13,079 bases of DNA from Cellvibrionaceae bacterium (GTDB lineage Bacteria; Pseudomonadota; Gammaproteobacteria; Pseudomonadales; Cellvibrionaceae). The notes beneath the pieces were generated by a model, which was given only the letters and a program-made list of their open reading frames with translations, had not been told where the DNA came from and made no database searches. Positions within the stretch are counted from its first letter, which is position 1; the number at the start of each line of letters is the position of its first letter. This document shows positions 5,321 through 12,579 of this stretch, piece by piece. Position numbers and translations under genes: made by a program. Where the stretch lies: positions 1 through 13,079 of the forward strand of contig JAGKXA010000121.1 of NCBI GenBank assembly GCA_021151615.1. Reading direction: 5' to 3'.

Positions 5321-7249
5321 TTATTTATCTTCTTTCACTTCTTCAAACTCGGCATCCACTACACCGTCGTCCGCTGGCTTGCTGCCGCCTGCTTGCTGTG
5401 CACCGGCTGCGCCCGCTTGACCCGCTGCTTGTTGCTCAGCGTAAAGCTTTTGCGCGAGTGAACCCGATGCTTCGGTCAACTTGGTGGTCGCCGCTTCGAT
5501 TTTTGCCAGATCATCGCTCTTGGCAACATCGCGCGCTTCAGTCAGCGCCGCTTCGATGGCTGATTTTTCTTCCGCAGTCGCTTTATCGCCCGCTTCTTTC
5601 AGCGTTTTCTCGGTCGCATGGATCAAGCCTTCCAGCGTGTTGCGCGCGCCAACCACTTCAGCAAACTTGCGATCTGCTTCGGCGTTAGCTTCCGCGTCTT
5701 TTACCATTTTCTGGATTTCTTCATCGCTCAAACCGGAAGAGGCTTTGATTACGATGGATTGCTCTTTACCCGTCGCTTTGTCTTTCGCGCTTACGTTCAA
5801 AATACCGTTAGCGTCGATATCAAAGGTTACTTCGATTTGCGGCATACCGCGTGGCGCGGGCGGAATGTCTGCCAGGTCGAAGCGACCCAGTGATTTGTTT
5901 TGCGACGCTTGCTTACGCTCACCTTGCACTACGTGAATAGTTACAGCGGTTTGATTGTCGTCGGCGGTCGAGAAAATTTGCGATTTCTTGGTTGGAATCG
6001 TGGTGTTTTTCTCAATCAGCGGAGTCGCTACACCGCCCATGGTTTCAATACCGAGGGTCAGCGGAGTTACGTCCAACAACAATACGTTGGTGGTATCGCC
6101 CGACAACACCGAACCTTGAATCGCAGCACCAATGGCTACCGCTTCATCAGGGTTGACGTCTTTGCGCGCTTCTTTGCCAAAGAAATCCGCCACTGCTTTT
6201 TGCACCAATGGCATACGGGTTTGACCGCCCACCAGAATGACATCATCGATGTCGCTGATAGATTTGCCGGAATCTTTGATCGCTTGTTTTACTGGCTCCA
6301 TGGATTTGGTCACCAGATCTTCCACCAGTGATTCCAATTTTGCGCGAGTCAGTTTTACCACCAAATGTTTTGGACCTGTTGCATCCGCAGTGATGTAAGG
6401 CAGATTCACTTCGGTTTGTTGGCTGGATGACAATTCGATCTTGGCTTTTTCGGCCGCTTCTTTCAAACGTTGCAACGCCAGTGGATCATTGTGCAAATCA
6501 ATGCCGGTATCTTTCTTGAAAGTTTCCGCCAGGAATTCAATCAAGCGCATATCGAAATCTTCACCACCAAGGAAAGTGTCACCGTTGGTTGAAAGCACTT
6601 CGAATTGGTGTTCGCCGTCAACGTCGGCAATTTCGATAATGGAAATATCGAAGGTACCACCACCCAGGTCGTATACCGCGATAGTGCGATCACCTACACC
6701 TTTATCCAAGCCGTACGCCAGTGCTGCCGCCGTTGGTTCGTTGATGATGCGTTTTACATCCAGACCTGCAATGCGGCCGGCATCTTTAGTGGCTTGACGT
6801 TGTGAGTCGTTAAAGTAAGCCGGAACAGTAATAACTGCTTCAGTGACTTTTTCGCCGAGGTAATCCTCAGCGGTTTTCTTCATTTTTTTCAGCACTTCAG
6901 CAGAAATTTGCGGTGGAGCTTTTTTATCGCCCTTTACTTCTACCCACGCATCGCCGTTATCCGCAGCAACGATTTTGTAGGGCACCATGGAAATATCTTT
7001 TTGCACTACGTCATCTTTGAATTTGCGGCCGATCAAACGCTTTACCGCAAACAAGGTGTTGTGCGGGTTGGTTACTGCCTGGCGCTTGGCAGATTGACCA
7101 ACCAGAATTTCGTCATCATTCGTGAAGGCGATAATTGAAGGCGTAGTGCGATCACCCTCAGCGTTTTCAATAACTTTGGGTGTGCCGCCTTCCAGAATGG
7201 ATACGCAAGAGTTAGTGGTACCCAAGTCGATGCCGATAATTTTACCCAT
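5321..7249 (-). CDS. dnaK: Chaperone protein DnaK (Hsp70)
   Basis: ATP-driven cytoplasmic chaperone that works with DnaJ and the exchange factor GrpE. It has 642 residues, the family norm. The nucleotide-binding domain shows GIDLGTTNS at 6-14, NEPTAAALAYG at 170-180, and DLGGGTFD at 194-201 with Thr199, the position autophosphorylated in E. coli. GGQTRMP follows at 341-347. The interdomain linker DVTPLTL is at 393-399, followed by the substrate-binding domain, the helical lid and a Gln/Ala/Gly-rich tail ending EFEEVKEDK, a variant of the conserved EEVKD end. The ATG at 7249 has a good AGGAG site 7 bases upstream. It lies between grpE and dnaJ on one strand, with a weak heat-shock promoter of its own upstream (7371-7398). 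Confidence 0.99.
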   Translation of the reverse strand: MGKIIGIDLGTTNSCVSILEGGTPKVIENAEGDRTTPSIIAFTNDDEILVGQSAKRQAVTNPHNTLFAVKRLIGRKFKDDVVQKDISMVPYKIVAADNGDAWVEVKGDKKAPPQISAEVLKKMKKTAEDYLGEKVTEAVITVPAYFNDSQRQATKDAGRIAGLDVKRIINEPTAAALAYGLDKGVGDRTIAVYDLGGGTFDISIIEIADVDGEHQFEVLSTNGDTFLGGEDFDMRLIEFLAETFKKDTGIDLHNDPLALQRLKEAAEKAKIELSSSQQTEVNLPYITADATGPKHLVVKLTRAKLESLVEDLVTKSMEPVKQAIKDSGKSISDIDDVILVGGQTRMPLVQKAVADFFGKEARKDVNPDEAVAIGAAIQGSVLSGDTTNVLLLDVTPLTLGIETMGGVATPLIEKNTTIPTKKSQIFSTADDNQTAVTIHVVQGERKQASQNKSLGRFDLADIPPAPRGMPQIEVTFDIDANGILNVSAKDKATGKEQSIVIKASSGLSDEEIQKMVKDAEANAEADRKFAEVVGARNTLEGLIHATEKTLKEAGDKATAEEKSAIEAALTEARDVAKSDDLAKIEAATTKLTEASGSLAQKLYAEQQAAGQAGAAGAQQAGGSKPADDGVVDAEFEEVKEDK

Positions 7250-7370
7250 GGTGCTGCTCCTGAAAATCTGTTTGTTGCTAAGTGCCCGAACAGGCGAACA
7301 CTGAATGTTAATGACTTGCTCTAGTCGCGCTGACGCTGGGCGTTTGCGCTTTCGTTTGCAGTTGTTTTCT

Positions 7371-7398
7371 ATATTGGCGCATCCGATTTGAATTCAAG
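7371..7398 (-). promoter_or_regulatory. Candidate sigma-32 heat-shock promoter for dnaK
   Basis: On the minus strand, CTTGAA (7398-7393), a 13-base spacer, then CGCCAATAT (7379-7371) compares with the sigma-32 pattern CTTGAAA-N11-16-CCCCATNT. The -35 is exact and the -10 imperfect. Transcription would start near 7364, giving a leader of about 115 bases. The -35 overlaps the 10-base palindrome TTGAATTCAA (7388-7397). Confidence 0.6.
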
Positions 7399-7407
7399 TG
7401 GCGCCGT

Positions 7408-7436
7408 AAAAAAATCCTTACCAACCTTGTGGATTT
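7408..7436 (-). terminator. Possible intrinsic terminator of grpE
   Basis: On the minus strand, AAATCC (7436-7431) pairs with GGATTT (7417-7412) around a 13-base loop. The stem runs into a seven-T tract (7414-7408). It is a short stem just past the grpE stop and immediately before the dnaK promoter, so it could insulate the two genes. Confidence 0.5.
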
Positions 7437-7442
7437 GGCTTG

Positions 7443-8012
7443 CTAAGGCGCTTTGGAAACCACCACCATTGCCGGACGCACCAGACGTCCGTGCAGGGTG
7501 TAGCCCTTTTGGAAACAATTGATCACCGTGTTCGGCTCAACATCCGGATTGGGTACCGCTGAAACAGCTTGATGCAAATTCGGATCAAAAGGTTCGCCCT
7601 GCGGATTCACGACCAGAACCTGATGACGCGCCAGTGCATCAACAAAAGTTTTGTGAGTGAGCTGAATGCCTTCGGCAATCGCTGCAAATACTTCGTTGCT
7701 GGTATCGATAGATGAGAGCGCTCGCTCCAGGTTATCGACAACTGGCAGCAGGTCGTTGACCATTTTCTCCAGGCCGAATTTGTGGGCCTTTTCTACATCC
7801 TGCTCGGCGCGACGGCGCGCATTTTGCGCCTCTGCCTGGGCGCGCAGGCTCTGCTCTTTGGCGGATTCATAGGCGGCAGCCAGACTTGCCAACTGCGCCT
7901 GCAGTGTTTCAATACTTGCATCAGCCGCTTCTGTTTGCACTTGCACCTGCTCCTCAGCCGCTGGCTGGGTTTCGGTCGCATTTTGAATGTCGGTGTAATC
8001 TTGGGTTGACAC
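7443..8012 (-). CDS. grpE: Nucleotide exchange factor GrpE
   Basis: Releases ADP from DnaK in the DnaK-DnaJ cycle in the cytoplasm. The usual layout is visible: a disordered Gln/Glu-rich N-terminus (about 1-35), a long coiled coil (about 35-90), a short helical core with LLPVVDNLERAL, and a C-terminal beta domain with EGIQLTHKTF, FDPNLHQAV and QKGYTLHGRLVRPAMVVV. The frame extends to a TTG at 8024, directly after an in-frame TGA and without a ribosome site. The GTG at 8012 instead has GGAG 6 bases upstream, so I choose GTG, giving 189 residues. A near-perfect heat-shock promoter lies about 80 bases upstream. It precedes dnaK by 193 bases. Confidence 0.97.
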   Translation of the reverse strand: MSTQDYTDIQNATETQPAAEEQVQVQTEAADASIETLQAQLASLAAAYESAKEQSLRAQAEAQNARRRAEQDVEKAHKFGLEKMVNDLLPVVDNLERALSSIDTSNEVFAAIAEGIQLTHKTFVDALARHQVLVVNPQGEPFDPNLHQAVSAVPNPDVEPNTVINCFQKGYTLHGRLVRPAMVVVSKAP

Positions 8013-8098
8013 TGTGTTCTCCAATCACTGGTTGGGCGGTGGTACCGCCGGTATAACTTGATAAAACAAATCCGGGTGTCCATCAGACAGTGGGGGCT

Positions 8099-8126
8099 AT
8101 ATGGGGCTAAGGGAGAGAGATTCAAG
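8099..8126 (-). promoter_or_regulatory. Sigma-32 heat-shock promoter of grpE
   Basis: On the minus strand, CTTGAA (8126-8121), a 14-base spacer, then CCCCATAT (8106-8099) matches CTTGAA-N13-17-CCCCATNT almost exactly. The start site is expected near 8092, leaving an 80-base leader. The leader contains a 6-base hairpin, GGCGGT (8035-8040) with ACCGCC (8044-8049), that does not cover the ribosome site. Confidence 0.92.
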
Positions 8127-8376
8127 CGCTGGTACTAAAGTTTTTATCGATAAGCCCGATCACTTAATGGCATGAGTGTCCAGCGGGTAGACAGCAAATT
8201 TGCACCTATACTCAAACTTAGTTCTTATGTTCGTGTCCGCCGCACCAGCGCAAAAAAACTGCTCCAAATCCGTGCACGAAATAATGATTAATGCGCCAAA
8301 ATAGGGACTGAAAACCCTCTATTAATGGCGGCCAGACAAGCCACAAAAATACTTGGCTTATTGGTGTAAATACCAT
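8127..8376. other. Non-coding spacer between the divergent grpE and chemotaxis promoters
   Basis: I see no gene in this part of the 439-base grpE to chemotaxis-gene gap. Two modest inverted repeats are present: CGCCA (8294-8298) with TGGCG (8326-8330) around an inner AGGG/CCCT, and AAGCCA (8338-8343) with TGGCTT (8354-8359). Neither is followed by a T-run. No ribosome site with a sizeable open frame is visible, and the role of the hairpins is unknown. Confidence 0.4.
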
Positions 8377-8405
8377 TTGACAACGTTGTCCAATCGACCT
8401 ATCGT
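8377..8405 (+). promoter_or_regulatory. Candidate sigma-70 promoter of the chemotaxis gene, with a palindrome over the -35
   Basis: A perfect TTGACA (8377-8382), a 17-base spacer, then TATCGT (8400-8405) gives a start near 8412, about 40 bases before the ATG. The perfect 12-base palindrome GACAACGTTGTC (8379-8390) overlaps the -35 and is a candidate operator. Chemotaxis genes are often sigma-28 dependent, but I see no such motif here. Confidence 0.55.
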
Positions 8406-8451
8406 CCAGAAATACCTGTTCATAAGTTCGCCACCCAGAGGGCTATTTATC

Positions 8452-10071
8452 ATGTCATTGCGCGTCAAAATCTGGATTGTCTCCGCCCAAATCCTGCTCG
8501 GTCTCCTGGGAATGATGTTGATCGGCCTGTTTACTGTTCGCTACTCATCCAACCAGGACAACGCCGCGCGGGTGGAGCAGTTGCTCAATAGCACCTATGC
8601 CACTGTAATCCAAATGGAACAGATGGCCGCCCGCGGCGAAATGAATGACGAAACCGCCAAGAAAATTGCCACCCAAATCCTGCGCAACAACACCTATCAC
8701 AAGTCCGAGTATGTCTATGTCGCCGATGAGCAGATGAACTTTATCGCTGCGCCACTCGACCCACAGTTGCACGGCACCAGCTTTCATGAATTCAAGGATG
8801 GAAATGGCCGTAGCGTGGGCGAGATACTGCTAAAAGCAGTCGGCAAGGCACAGGGGCAAACCGCCAGATACAACTGGACACAAAAGCAACCCGACGGGTC
8901 AATTGAAGAGAAGCTCTCAATTGCCAAGTTGTCGCCCCGTTGGAAATGGGTGGTAGGTACCGGCATTGGTTTCAATGAGGTCAATGCACGCTTTTGGGAG
9001 ACCGCCAAATGGCAGTTGGGCGTATGCCTGCTCGTAATGCTGGTAATTGTGGTACCCGTTGTATTGTTTGCACGCAAGCTGGATGCCGGCCTGGGGGCAG
9101 AGCTGAAGGAGGTGCTGACGCTGGTACGCGCTGTTGCCAGCGGCGACCTGACCGAGCGCAACGCTCACGCTGCCCCCGAGGACAGTATTTACGGCTCAGT
9201 GGTACGCATGCGCCACGCCCTGCGCGATATGCTCGGCAGCATTTCATCAATGGTGTCACGTCTGCATGAAATCAGCGACGACATAGTCCATAAGGCGGAA
9301 ACCAGCACTGCCATGGCTGAAGACCAAAGCGCCAACACCATCAAAATCGCCTCATCGGCGGAAGAATTTAATATGCAAACCAAAGACGCCATGGAGCAAG
9401 CCAAGGTTGCCACCAATCAAACGGACCACGCTTCCAAGACCGCCAACCAGGGCCAGAAACTTATATCCAGTGCCGTAAAAAGTTTTGTGGAGATAGACAA
9501 CAGCGTTATCCAGACTCAGGGCAGTATCGACGACCTGGCACAGCGTATTAACAGTATTTCGGCCGTGATTTCCGTGATTAGCGAAGTCGCCAACCAGACC
9601 AATTTACTCGCACTCAACGCCGCGATTGAAGCCGCGCGCGCCGGAGAGCAAGGGCGTGGCTTTGCGGTTGTGGCCGATGAAGTCCGCCAACTCGCGCAGC
9701 GCACCACCCAGGCGACCACCGAAATTAGCGATACCATCACTGCCGTACAAAATTCCAGTCGCGTCGCCAAGCAAAATATGGATGACATGGTCACCCAATT
9801 GAAAGACGGCATAGCCCAGACCCGTCAGGGCGGTGAAATCGTTGAAAGCGTGCGCCTGGAAACTGATGAAGTCGCCAAGATGGTGGCCCATATCGGCAGC
9901 TCGCTGATCGAGCACGTGCAGGCCAGCAGCCTGATTCTGGAATATGTCAGCCACGTGGAGCAGTCCTCTCTGGGCACCAAGGATGCAGCGCGCGGTACAT
10001 TGCTCGCCTCCCAGCAAATCCGCGATGCCTCTGACGAACTCAGCCGCAAACTGGAGGGCTTCCGCTTTTAA
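8452..10071 (+). CDS. Methyl-accepting chemotaxis protein with single Cache sensor domain
   Basis: An inner-membrane chemoreceptor that passes ligand signals to CheA/CheW. It has 539 residues from the ATG at 8452 (AGAGGG 9 bases upstream). The longer frame from 8353 lacks support. Membrane segment 1 is at about 8-28. A periplasmic single-Cache domain spans about 35-180, with YVYVADEQMNFIAAP at 88-101 and the typical KWVVGTGIG at 165-173. Membrane segment 2 is at about 187-207. A HAMP-like region follows, ending with ASGDLTER at 229-236. The long cytoplasmic signalling coil has the conserved tip EVANQTNLLALNAAIEAARA at 378-397 and GEQGRGFAVVADEVR at 398-412. The C-terminus lacks a CheR-binding NWETF-like pentapeptide. 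It sits alone between grpE and recN, with its own promoter candidate and terminator. Ligand unknown; sCache receptors often sense small carboxylates. Confidence 0.95.
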   Translation: MSLRVKIWIVSAQILLGLLGMMLIGLFTVRYSSNQDNAARVEQLLNSTYATVIQMEQMAARGEMNDETAKKIATQILRNNTYHKSEYVYVADEQMNFIAAPLDPQLHGTSFHEFKDGNGRSVGEILLKAVGKAQGQTARYNWTQKQPDGSIEEKLSIAKLSPRWKWVVGTGIGFNEVNARFWETAKWQLGVCLLVMLVIVVPVVLFARKLDAGLGAELKEVLTLVRAVASGDLTERNAHAAPEDSIYGSVVRMRHALRDMLGSISSMVSRLHEISDDIVHKAETSTAMAEDQSANTIKIASSAEEFNMQTKDAMEQAKVATNQTDHASKTANQGQKLISSAVKSFVEIDNSVIQTQGSIDDLAQRINSISAVISVISEVANQTNLLALNAAIEAARAGEQGRGFAVVADEVRQLAQRTTQATTEISDTITAVQNSSRVAKQNMDDMVTQLKDGIAQTRQGGEIVESVRLETDEVAKMVAHIGSSLIEHVQASSLILEYVSHVEQSSLGTKDAARGTLLASQQIRDASDELSRKLEGFRF

Positions 10072-10087
10072 GAGTCACCCGGCAGGC

Positions 10088-10124
10088 TTGCCTCATTAAT
10101 ATCAAATACTGTATAAACAGCCAG
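10088..10124 (+). promoter_or_regulatory. recN promoter with overlapping LexA-like SOS box
   Basis: TTGCCT (10088-10093), an 18-base spacer, then TATAAA (10112-10117) forms a plausible promoter. CTGTATAAACAGCCAG (10109-10124) covers the -10. It fits CTGT-N8-ACAG except for one base (CCAG). As I recall, the first LexA box of E. coli recN also ends in CCAG. LexA bound here would block the polymerase, consistent with SOS control of recN. Confidence 0.65.
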
Positions 10125-10156
10125 ATAACGAATATCCAACCGTATCTGGCTTTTTT
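10119..10156 (+). terminator. Intrinsic terminator of the chemotaxis gene, inside the recN control region
   Basis: AGCCAGATA (10119-10127) pairs with TATCTGGCT (10143-10151) over 9 bases around a 15-base loop, and a T-run follows to 10156. It lies about 50 bases past the chemotaxis stop codon. Its left arm overlaps the LexA-like box and the predicted recN start site. Confidence 0.85.
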
Positions 10157-10192
10157 ATTGGTATTTCCCCTTAGCGACCTGGCGGACAACCT

Positions 10193-11860
10193 ATGCTCAC
10201 TCACTTGAATATCCAAAACTTCACGCTGGTTGATCATCTCGATCTGGATCTAAAGCCAGGCATGACAGTGATTACCGGAGAGACGGGCGCCGGGAAATCG
10301 ATTCTGCTGGATGCCCTTGGGCAGACTCTGGGTGACCGCGCCGAAGGCGAGCGAGTGCGCACTGGCGCCAGCCGCGCCGACATCTGCGCCACATTTGATA
10401 CACGCCACATTCCTGCTGCTGCCGAATGGTTGCTTACCAATGACCTGCAGCAAGCGGATCACCCCCACGAATGCCTGCTGCGCCGAGTCGTGGCCAGCGA
10501 TGGTAAATCCAAGGCCTATATCAACGGCCAATCAGTCACCTTGCAGCAACTGCGTACATTGGGCGAAATGTTGATTGATATCCACAGCCAACATGAACAC
10601 CAGTCCCTGCTGATCAAAGATACCCATCGTCGCCTGGTCGATGAGTTTGCCAACCAAACCGAGCTGGCCAAACAGGTGCGCCTGGCCTGGCGTGAATGGC
10701 AGAGCCGTTTGGAGCATTTTCTCCATTTGCGTGATAACGCCGCCGAGGTCAATGCCCGCTTCCAGTTGCTGAGCTATCAGGTGGAAGAACTGGAACAGCT
10801 TGGATTACAGCAGGGTGAATTGACCAAACTGGAAGCCGAACAGCGCAGCCTGGCGAATGCCGAGGAGATATTGCGCGGCAGCCAGCAACTGGCCGCTTTT
10901 TGCGGCGATGAGGAGCAAGGTTTGAGCGTCAACTTGCACCGCGCCCTGCATATCTTGCGCAGCCTGCCAGAAAAATCGGCAGCACTGAAAAGTGCTGAAG
11001 AGCTACTCACCAGTGCACAGATTCAGGTGGAGGAAGCCCAGCACGAAATCGAGCATCACATCGACAGCTTCAGCCTCGACCCGCAGCGCTTGCAGCAAGT
11101 AGAAGAGCGCTTGTCAGCCATCTACGATCTGGCGCGCAAGCATCGCATCCAGGCGGAGGAACTGCCGGAACTGATCAATAAACTCAGCGCTGAGCTGGAA
11201 CAACTGCAAGGCGGCGATGCCAGGCTCGACCAACTCGCCCAACAGGTTACCCAAGCGGAGAAAACCTACCGCCAATTGGCAGATCAGCTTTCTGCAAAAC
11301 GTACCAAGGCCGGCAGCAGCCTCGCCAAACAAGTGAATGAGCAACTCAAGTTACTGGCGATGGAAAATGCCAAATTCAGTGTCAGCCTTATCCCTCTTGG
11401 TGATAAGCCCGGCGCCAATGGGCTGGAGGAAGTGGAATTCCTGATCAGCACCAACCCCGGCCAAGCGCCCCGCCCGTTGGGGAAAATCGCCTCAGGCGGC
11501 GAATTGTCGCGCATCAGCCTCGCCATTCAGGTAGTGACTGCCCAGACTTCGGCCACTCCCACCTTGGTATTCGACGAGGTGGATGTGGGAATTGGCGGTG
11601 CTACTGGCGATGTCGTTGGTCAGCTGTTACGGCAGTTAGGCGAGCGCGGCCAGGTAATTTGTGTGACCCATCTGGCACAAGTGGCCAGCAAAGGGCACCA
11701 GCACTTACAGGTCGTTAAAACCGCGAATAAGAAATCGGCAGAATCGACATTGGTTGAGTTGGACGGCAACGCCAAGGTGGAGGAAGTCGCACGTATGTTG
11801 GGCGGCCTAAAGGTGACCGAGCAATCGCTGGCCCATGCGCGGGAAATGCTGGCACTTTAA
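10193..11860 (+). CDS. recN: DNA repair protein RecN
   Basis: An SMC-like ATPase that acts early in double-strand-break repair by holding broken DNA for RecA-dependent recombination. It has 555 residues, the normal length. The N-terminal half-site carries Walker A GETGAGKS at 29-36 and the RecN-type HSQHEHQSLL at 131-140. Two Gln/Glu-rich coiled-coil arms (about 150-235 and 265-385) flank a short hinge-like region, much smaller than in SMC proteins. The C-terminal half-site has signature SGGELSR at 434-440, Walker B TLVFDEVD at 457-464 and the switch His493 in VTHLAQVA. The ATG at 10193 has a modest GCGGA site upstream. A LexA-like box precedes it. The position between grpE and fur is that of Pseudomonas, apart from the extra chemotaxis gene. 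Confidence 0.98.
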   Translation: MLTHLNIQNFTLVDHLDLDLKPGMTVITGETGAGKSILLDALGQTLGDRAEGERVRTGASRADICATFDTRHIPAAAEWLLTNDLQQADHPHECLLRRVVASDGKSKAYINGQSVTLQQLRTLGEMLIDIHSQHEHQSLLIKDTHRRLVDEFANQTELAKQVRLAWREWQSRLEHFLHLRDNAAEVNARFQLLSYQVEELEQLGLQQGELTKLEAEQRSLANAEEILRGSQQLAAFCGDEEQGLSVNLHRALHILRSLPEKSAALKSAEELLTSAQIQVEEAQHEIEHHIDSFSLDPQRLQQVEERLSAIYDLARKHRIQAEELPELINKLSAELEQLQGGDARLDQLAQQVTQAEKTYRQLADQLSAKRTKAGSSLAKQVNEQLKLLAMENAKFSVSLIPLGDKPGANGLEEVEFLISTNPGQAPRPLGKIASGGELSRISLAIQVVTAQTSATPTLVFDEVDVGIGGATGDVVGQLLRQLGERGQVICVTHLAQVASKGHQHLQVVKTANKKSAESTLVELDGNAKVEEVARMLGGLKVTEQSLAHAREMLAL

Positions 11861-11896
11861 TGAGTCTAACGTTTTTGCAACTTATAGATAACAAAA

Positions 11897-11917
11897 AGGG
11901 CGCGATAAACGCGCCCT
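11897..11917 (-). terminator. Hairpin terminator between recN and fur, T-run on the fur strand
   Basis: AGGGCGCG (11897-11904) pairs perfectly with CGCGCCCT (11910-11917) around ATAAA. The minus strand continues as TTTTTGTT, so it terminates transcripts coming from fur. On the plus strand no T-run follows, so it would be weak for recN even though it lies only 37 bases past that stop. Confidence 0.8.
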
Positions 11918-12093
11918 CAAGCAGTAATACAAATCAACGTTTCCTACATCAAAACACTAACGTTTCTTTCAAAAACAACTAACTTTTTAAAAAAACCGTA
12001 AAAAAGTCGAACTGGTTAACAATACTCGTTTTTACGCCCAAGTTCTAACCTTTTTCACCTCAAAACACTTCTTTCTCGCATTCTTCATATAAC
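11918..12093 (-). other. AT-rich non-coding stretch, probable fur 3' untranslated region
   Basis: These 176 bases separate the fur stop from the terminator at 11897-11917. The stretch is rich in A and T, with several homopolymer runs. Motifs of the form AACGTTT occur at 11936-11942 and 11959-11965, with a further copy at 11868-11874. ACTTTTT (11982-11988) and AAAAAGT (12001-12007) form a weak inverted repeat. No convincing gene is visible. It would give fur an unusually long 3' tail. Confidence 0.45.
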
Positions 12094-12501
12094 TTAGCGT
12101 TTTTTACGCACATAAAGCACCAAACTGTGATCGGTCAGCTCGTAGCCGTATTCTGCGGCAATACGTTTTTGCAGCGCTTCAATCTCATCATTATGGAACT
12201 CAATGATAGTGCCGGCATCTATATCGACCATGTGATCGTGATGCTCGCCGCGCGCTACTTCAAACACGGAATGGCCGCCATCAAAGTTATGACGAACCAC
12301 CAAACCAGCTGTTTCAAACTGGGTTAACACCCGGTACACAGTTGCCAGACCAACGTCATCACCCTGCTCCATCAGCGCCTTATAGACATCTTCCGCGCTC
12401 ATGTGATGCTGTTCAGAGGACTCCAGCATTTGCAAAATCTTAACTCGCGGCAAAGTGACTTTAAGGCCAGCCTTGCGCAGCTCGTGGTTACCGTCAGCCA
12501 T
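12094..12501 (-). CDS. fur: Ferric uptake regulator Fur
   Basis: Iron-sensing dimeric repressor of uptake genes. It has 135 residues and closely resembles Pseudomonas Fur from ELRKAGLKVTLPRVKILQML to the end LVLYVRKK. The N-terminal winged helix contains the recognition stretch DVGLATVYRVLTQFE (49-63). Metal-site residues are present: His33, Glu81, His88-Asp89-His90, Glu101, Glu108 and His125. There is no cysteine at all; the CxxC pair of E. coli Fur reads D-I-D-A here (DID at 93-95, then Ala96). The frame opens with a TTG at 12513, but the ATG at 12501 has GGGGGA just upstream and is chosen. It is divergent from bamE with a 78-base gap, as in pseudomonads. Confidence 0.98.
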   Translation of the reverse strand: MADGNHELRKAGLKVTLPRVKILQMLESSEQHHMSAEDVYKALMEQGDDVGLATVYRVLTQFETAGLVVRHNFDGGHSVFEVARGEHHDHMVDIDAGTIIEFHNDEIEALQKRIAAEYGYELTDHSLVLYVRKKR

Positions 12502-12579
12502 TATTTCCCCCAAACCCTTCTCAGTATTCCTGTGGTTCGGGTATTATCCGCGTTCATTTTTGTTAGTGGAAGCCCTCGT
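12502..12579. promoter_or_regulatory. Divergent fur-bamE control region
   Basis: This 78-base gap must hold both promoters. A central GGTATTATCC supplies TATTAT for bamE and GATAAT/ATAATA for fur, so overlapping -10 elements are possible, but neither has a good -35. Only one GATAAT hexamer is present, so no convincing Fur box can be called. Confidence 0.4.

Noticed and set aside
5284..6805. Several plus-strand open frames opposite dnaK
   Set aside because: They mirror the codon pattern of dnaK, whose protein is complete and unmistakable.
8353..8451. 33-codon extension of the chemoreceptor frame
   Set aside because: It starts at a TTG without a ribosome site, and the predicted promoter (8377-8405) lies inside it. 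The membrane anchor begins right after the ATG at 8452.
8981..9269. Open frames on both strands inside the chemoreceptor gene
   Set aside because: Shadow frames of a gene with clear Cache, membrane and signalling motifs. They lack ribosome sites and recognisable features.
12032..12088. 18-codon minus-strand frame with many Lys/Arg codons just after fur
   Set aside because: Very short, no ribosome site, and its basic bias is explained by the A-rich strand.
12403..12579. Extension of the bamE frame into fur
   Set aside because: It overlaps fur on the other strand and would bury the lipoprotein signal peptide that starts at 12580.
12502..12579. Fur box for autoregulation
   Set aside because: Only one GATAAT hexamer is found; three adjacent ones or a 19-base palindrome would be needed.
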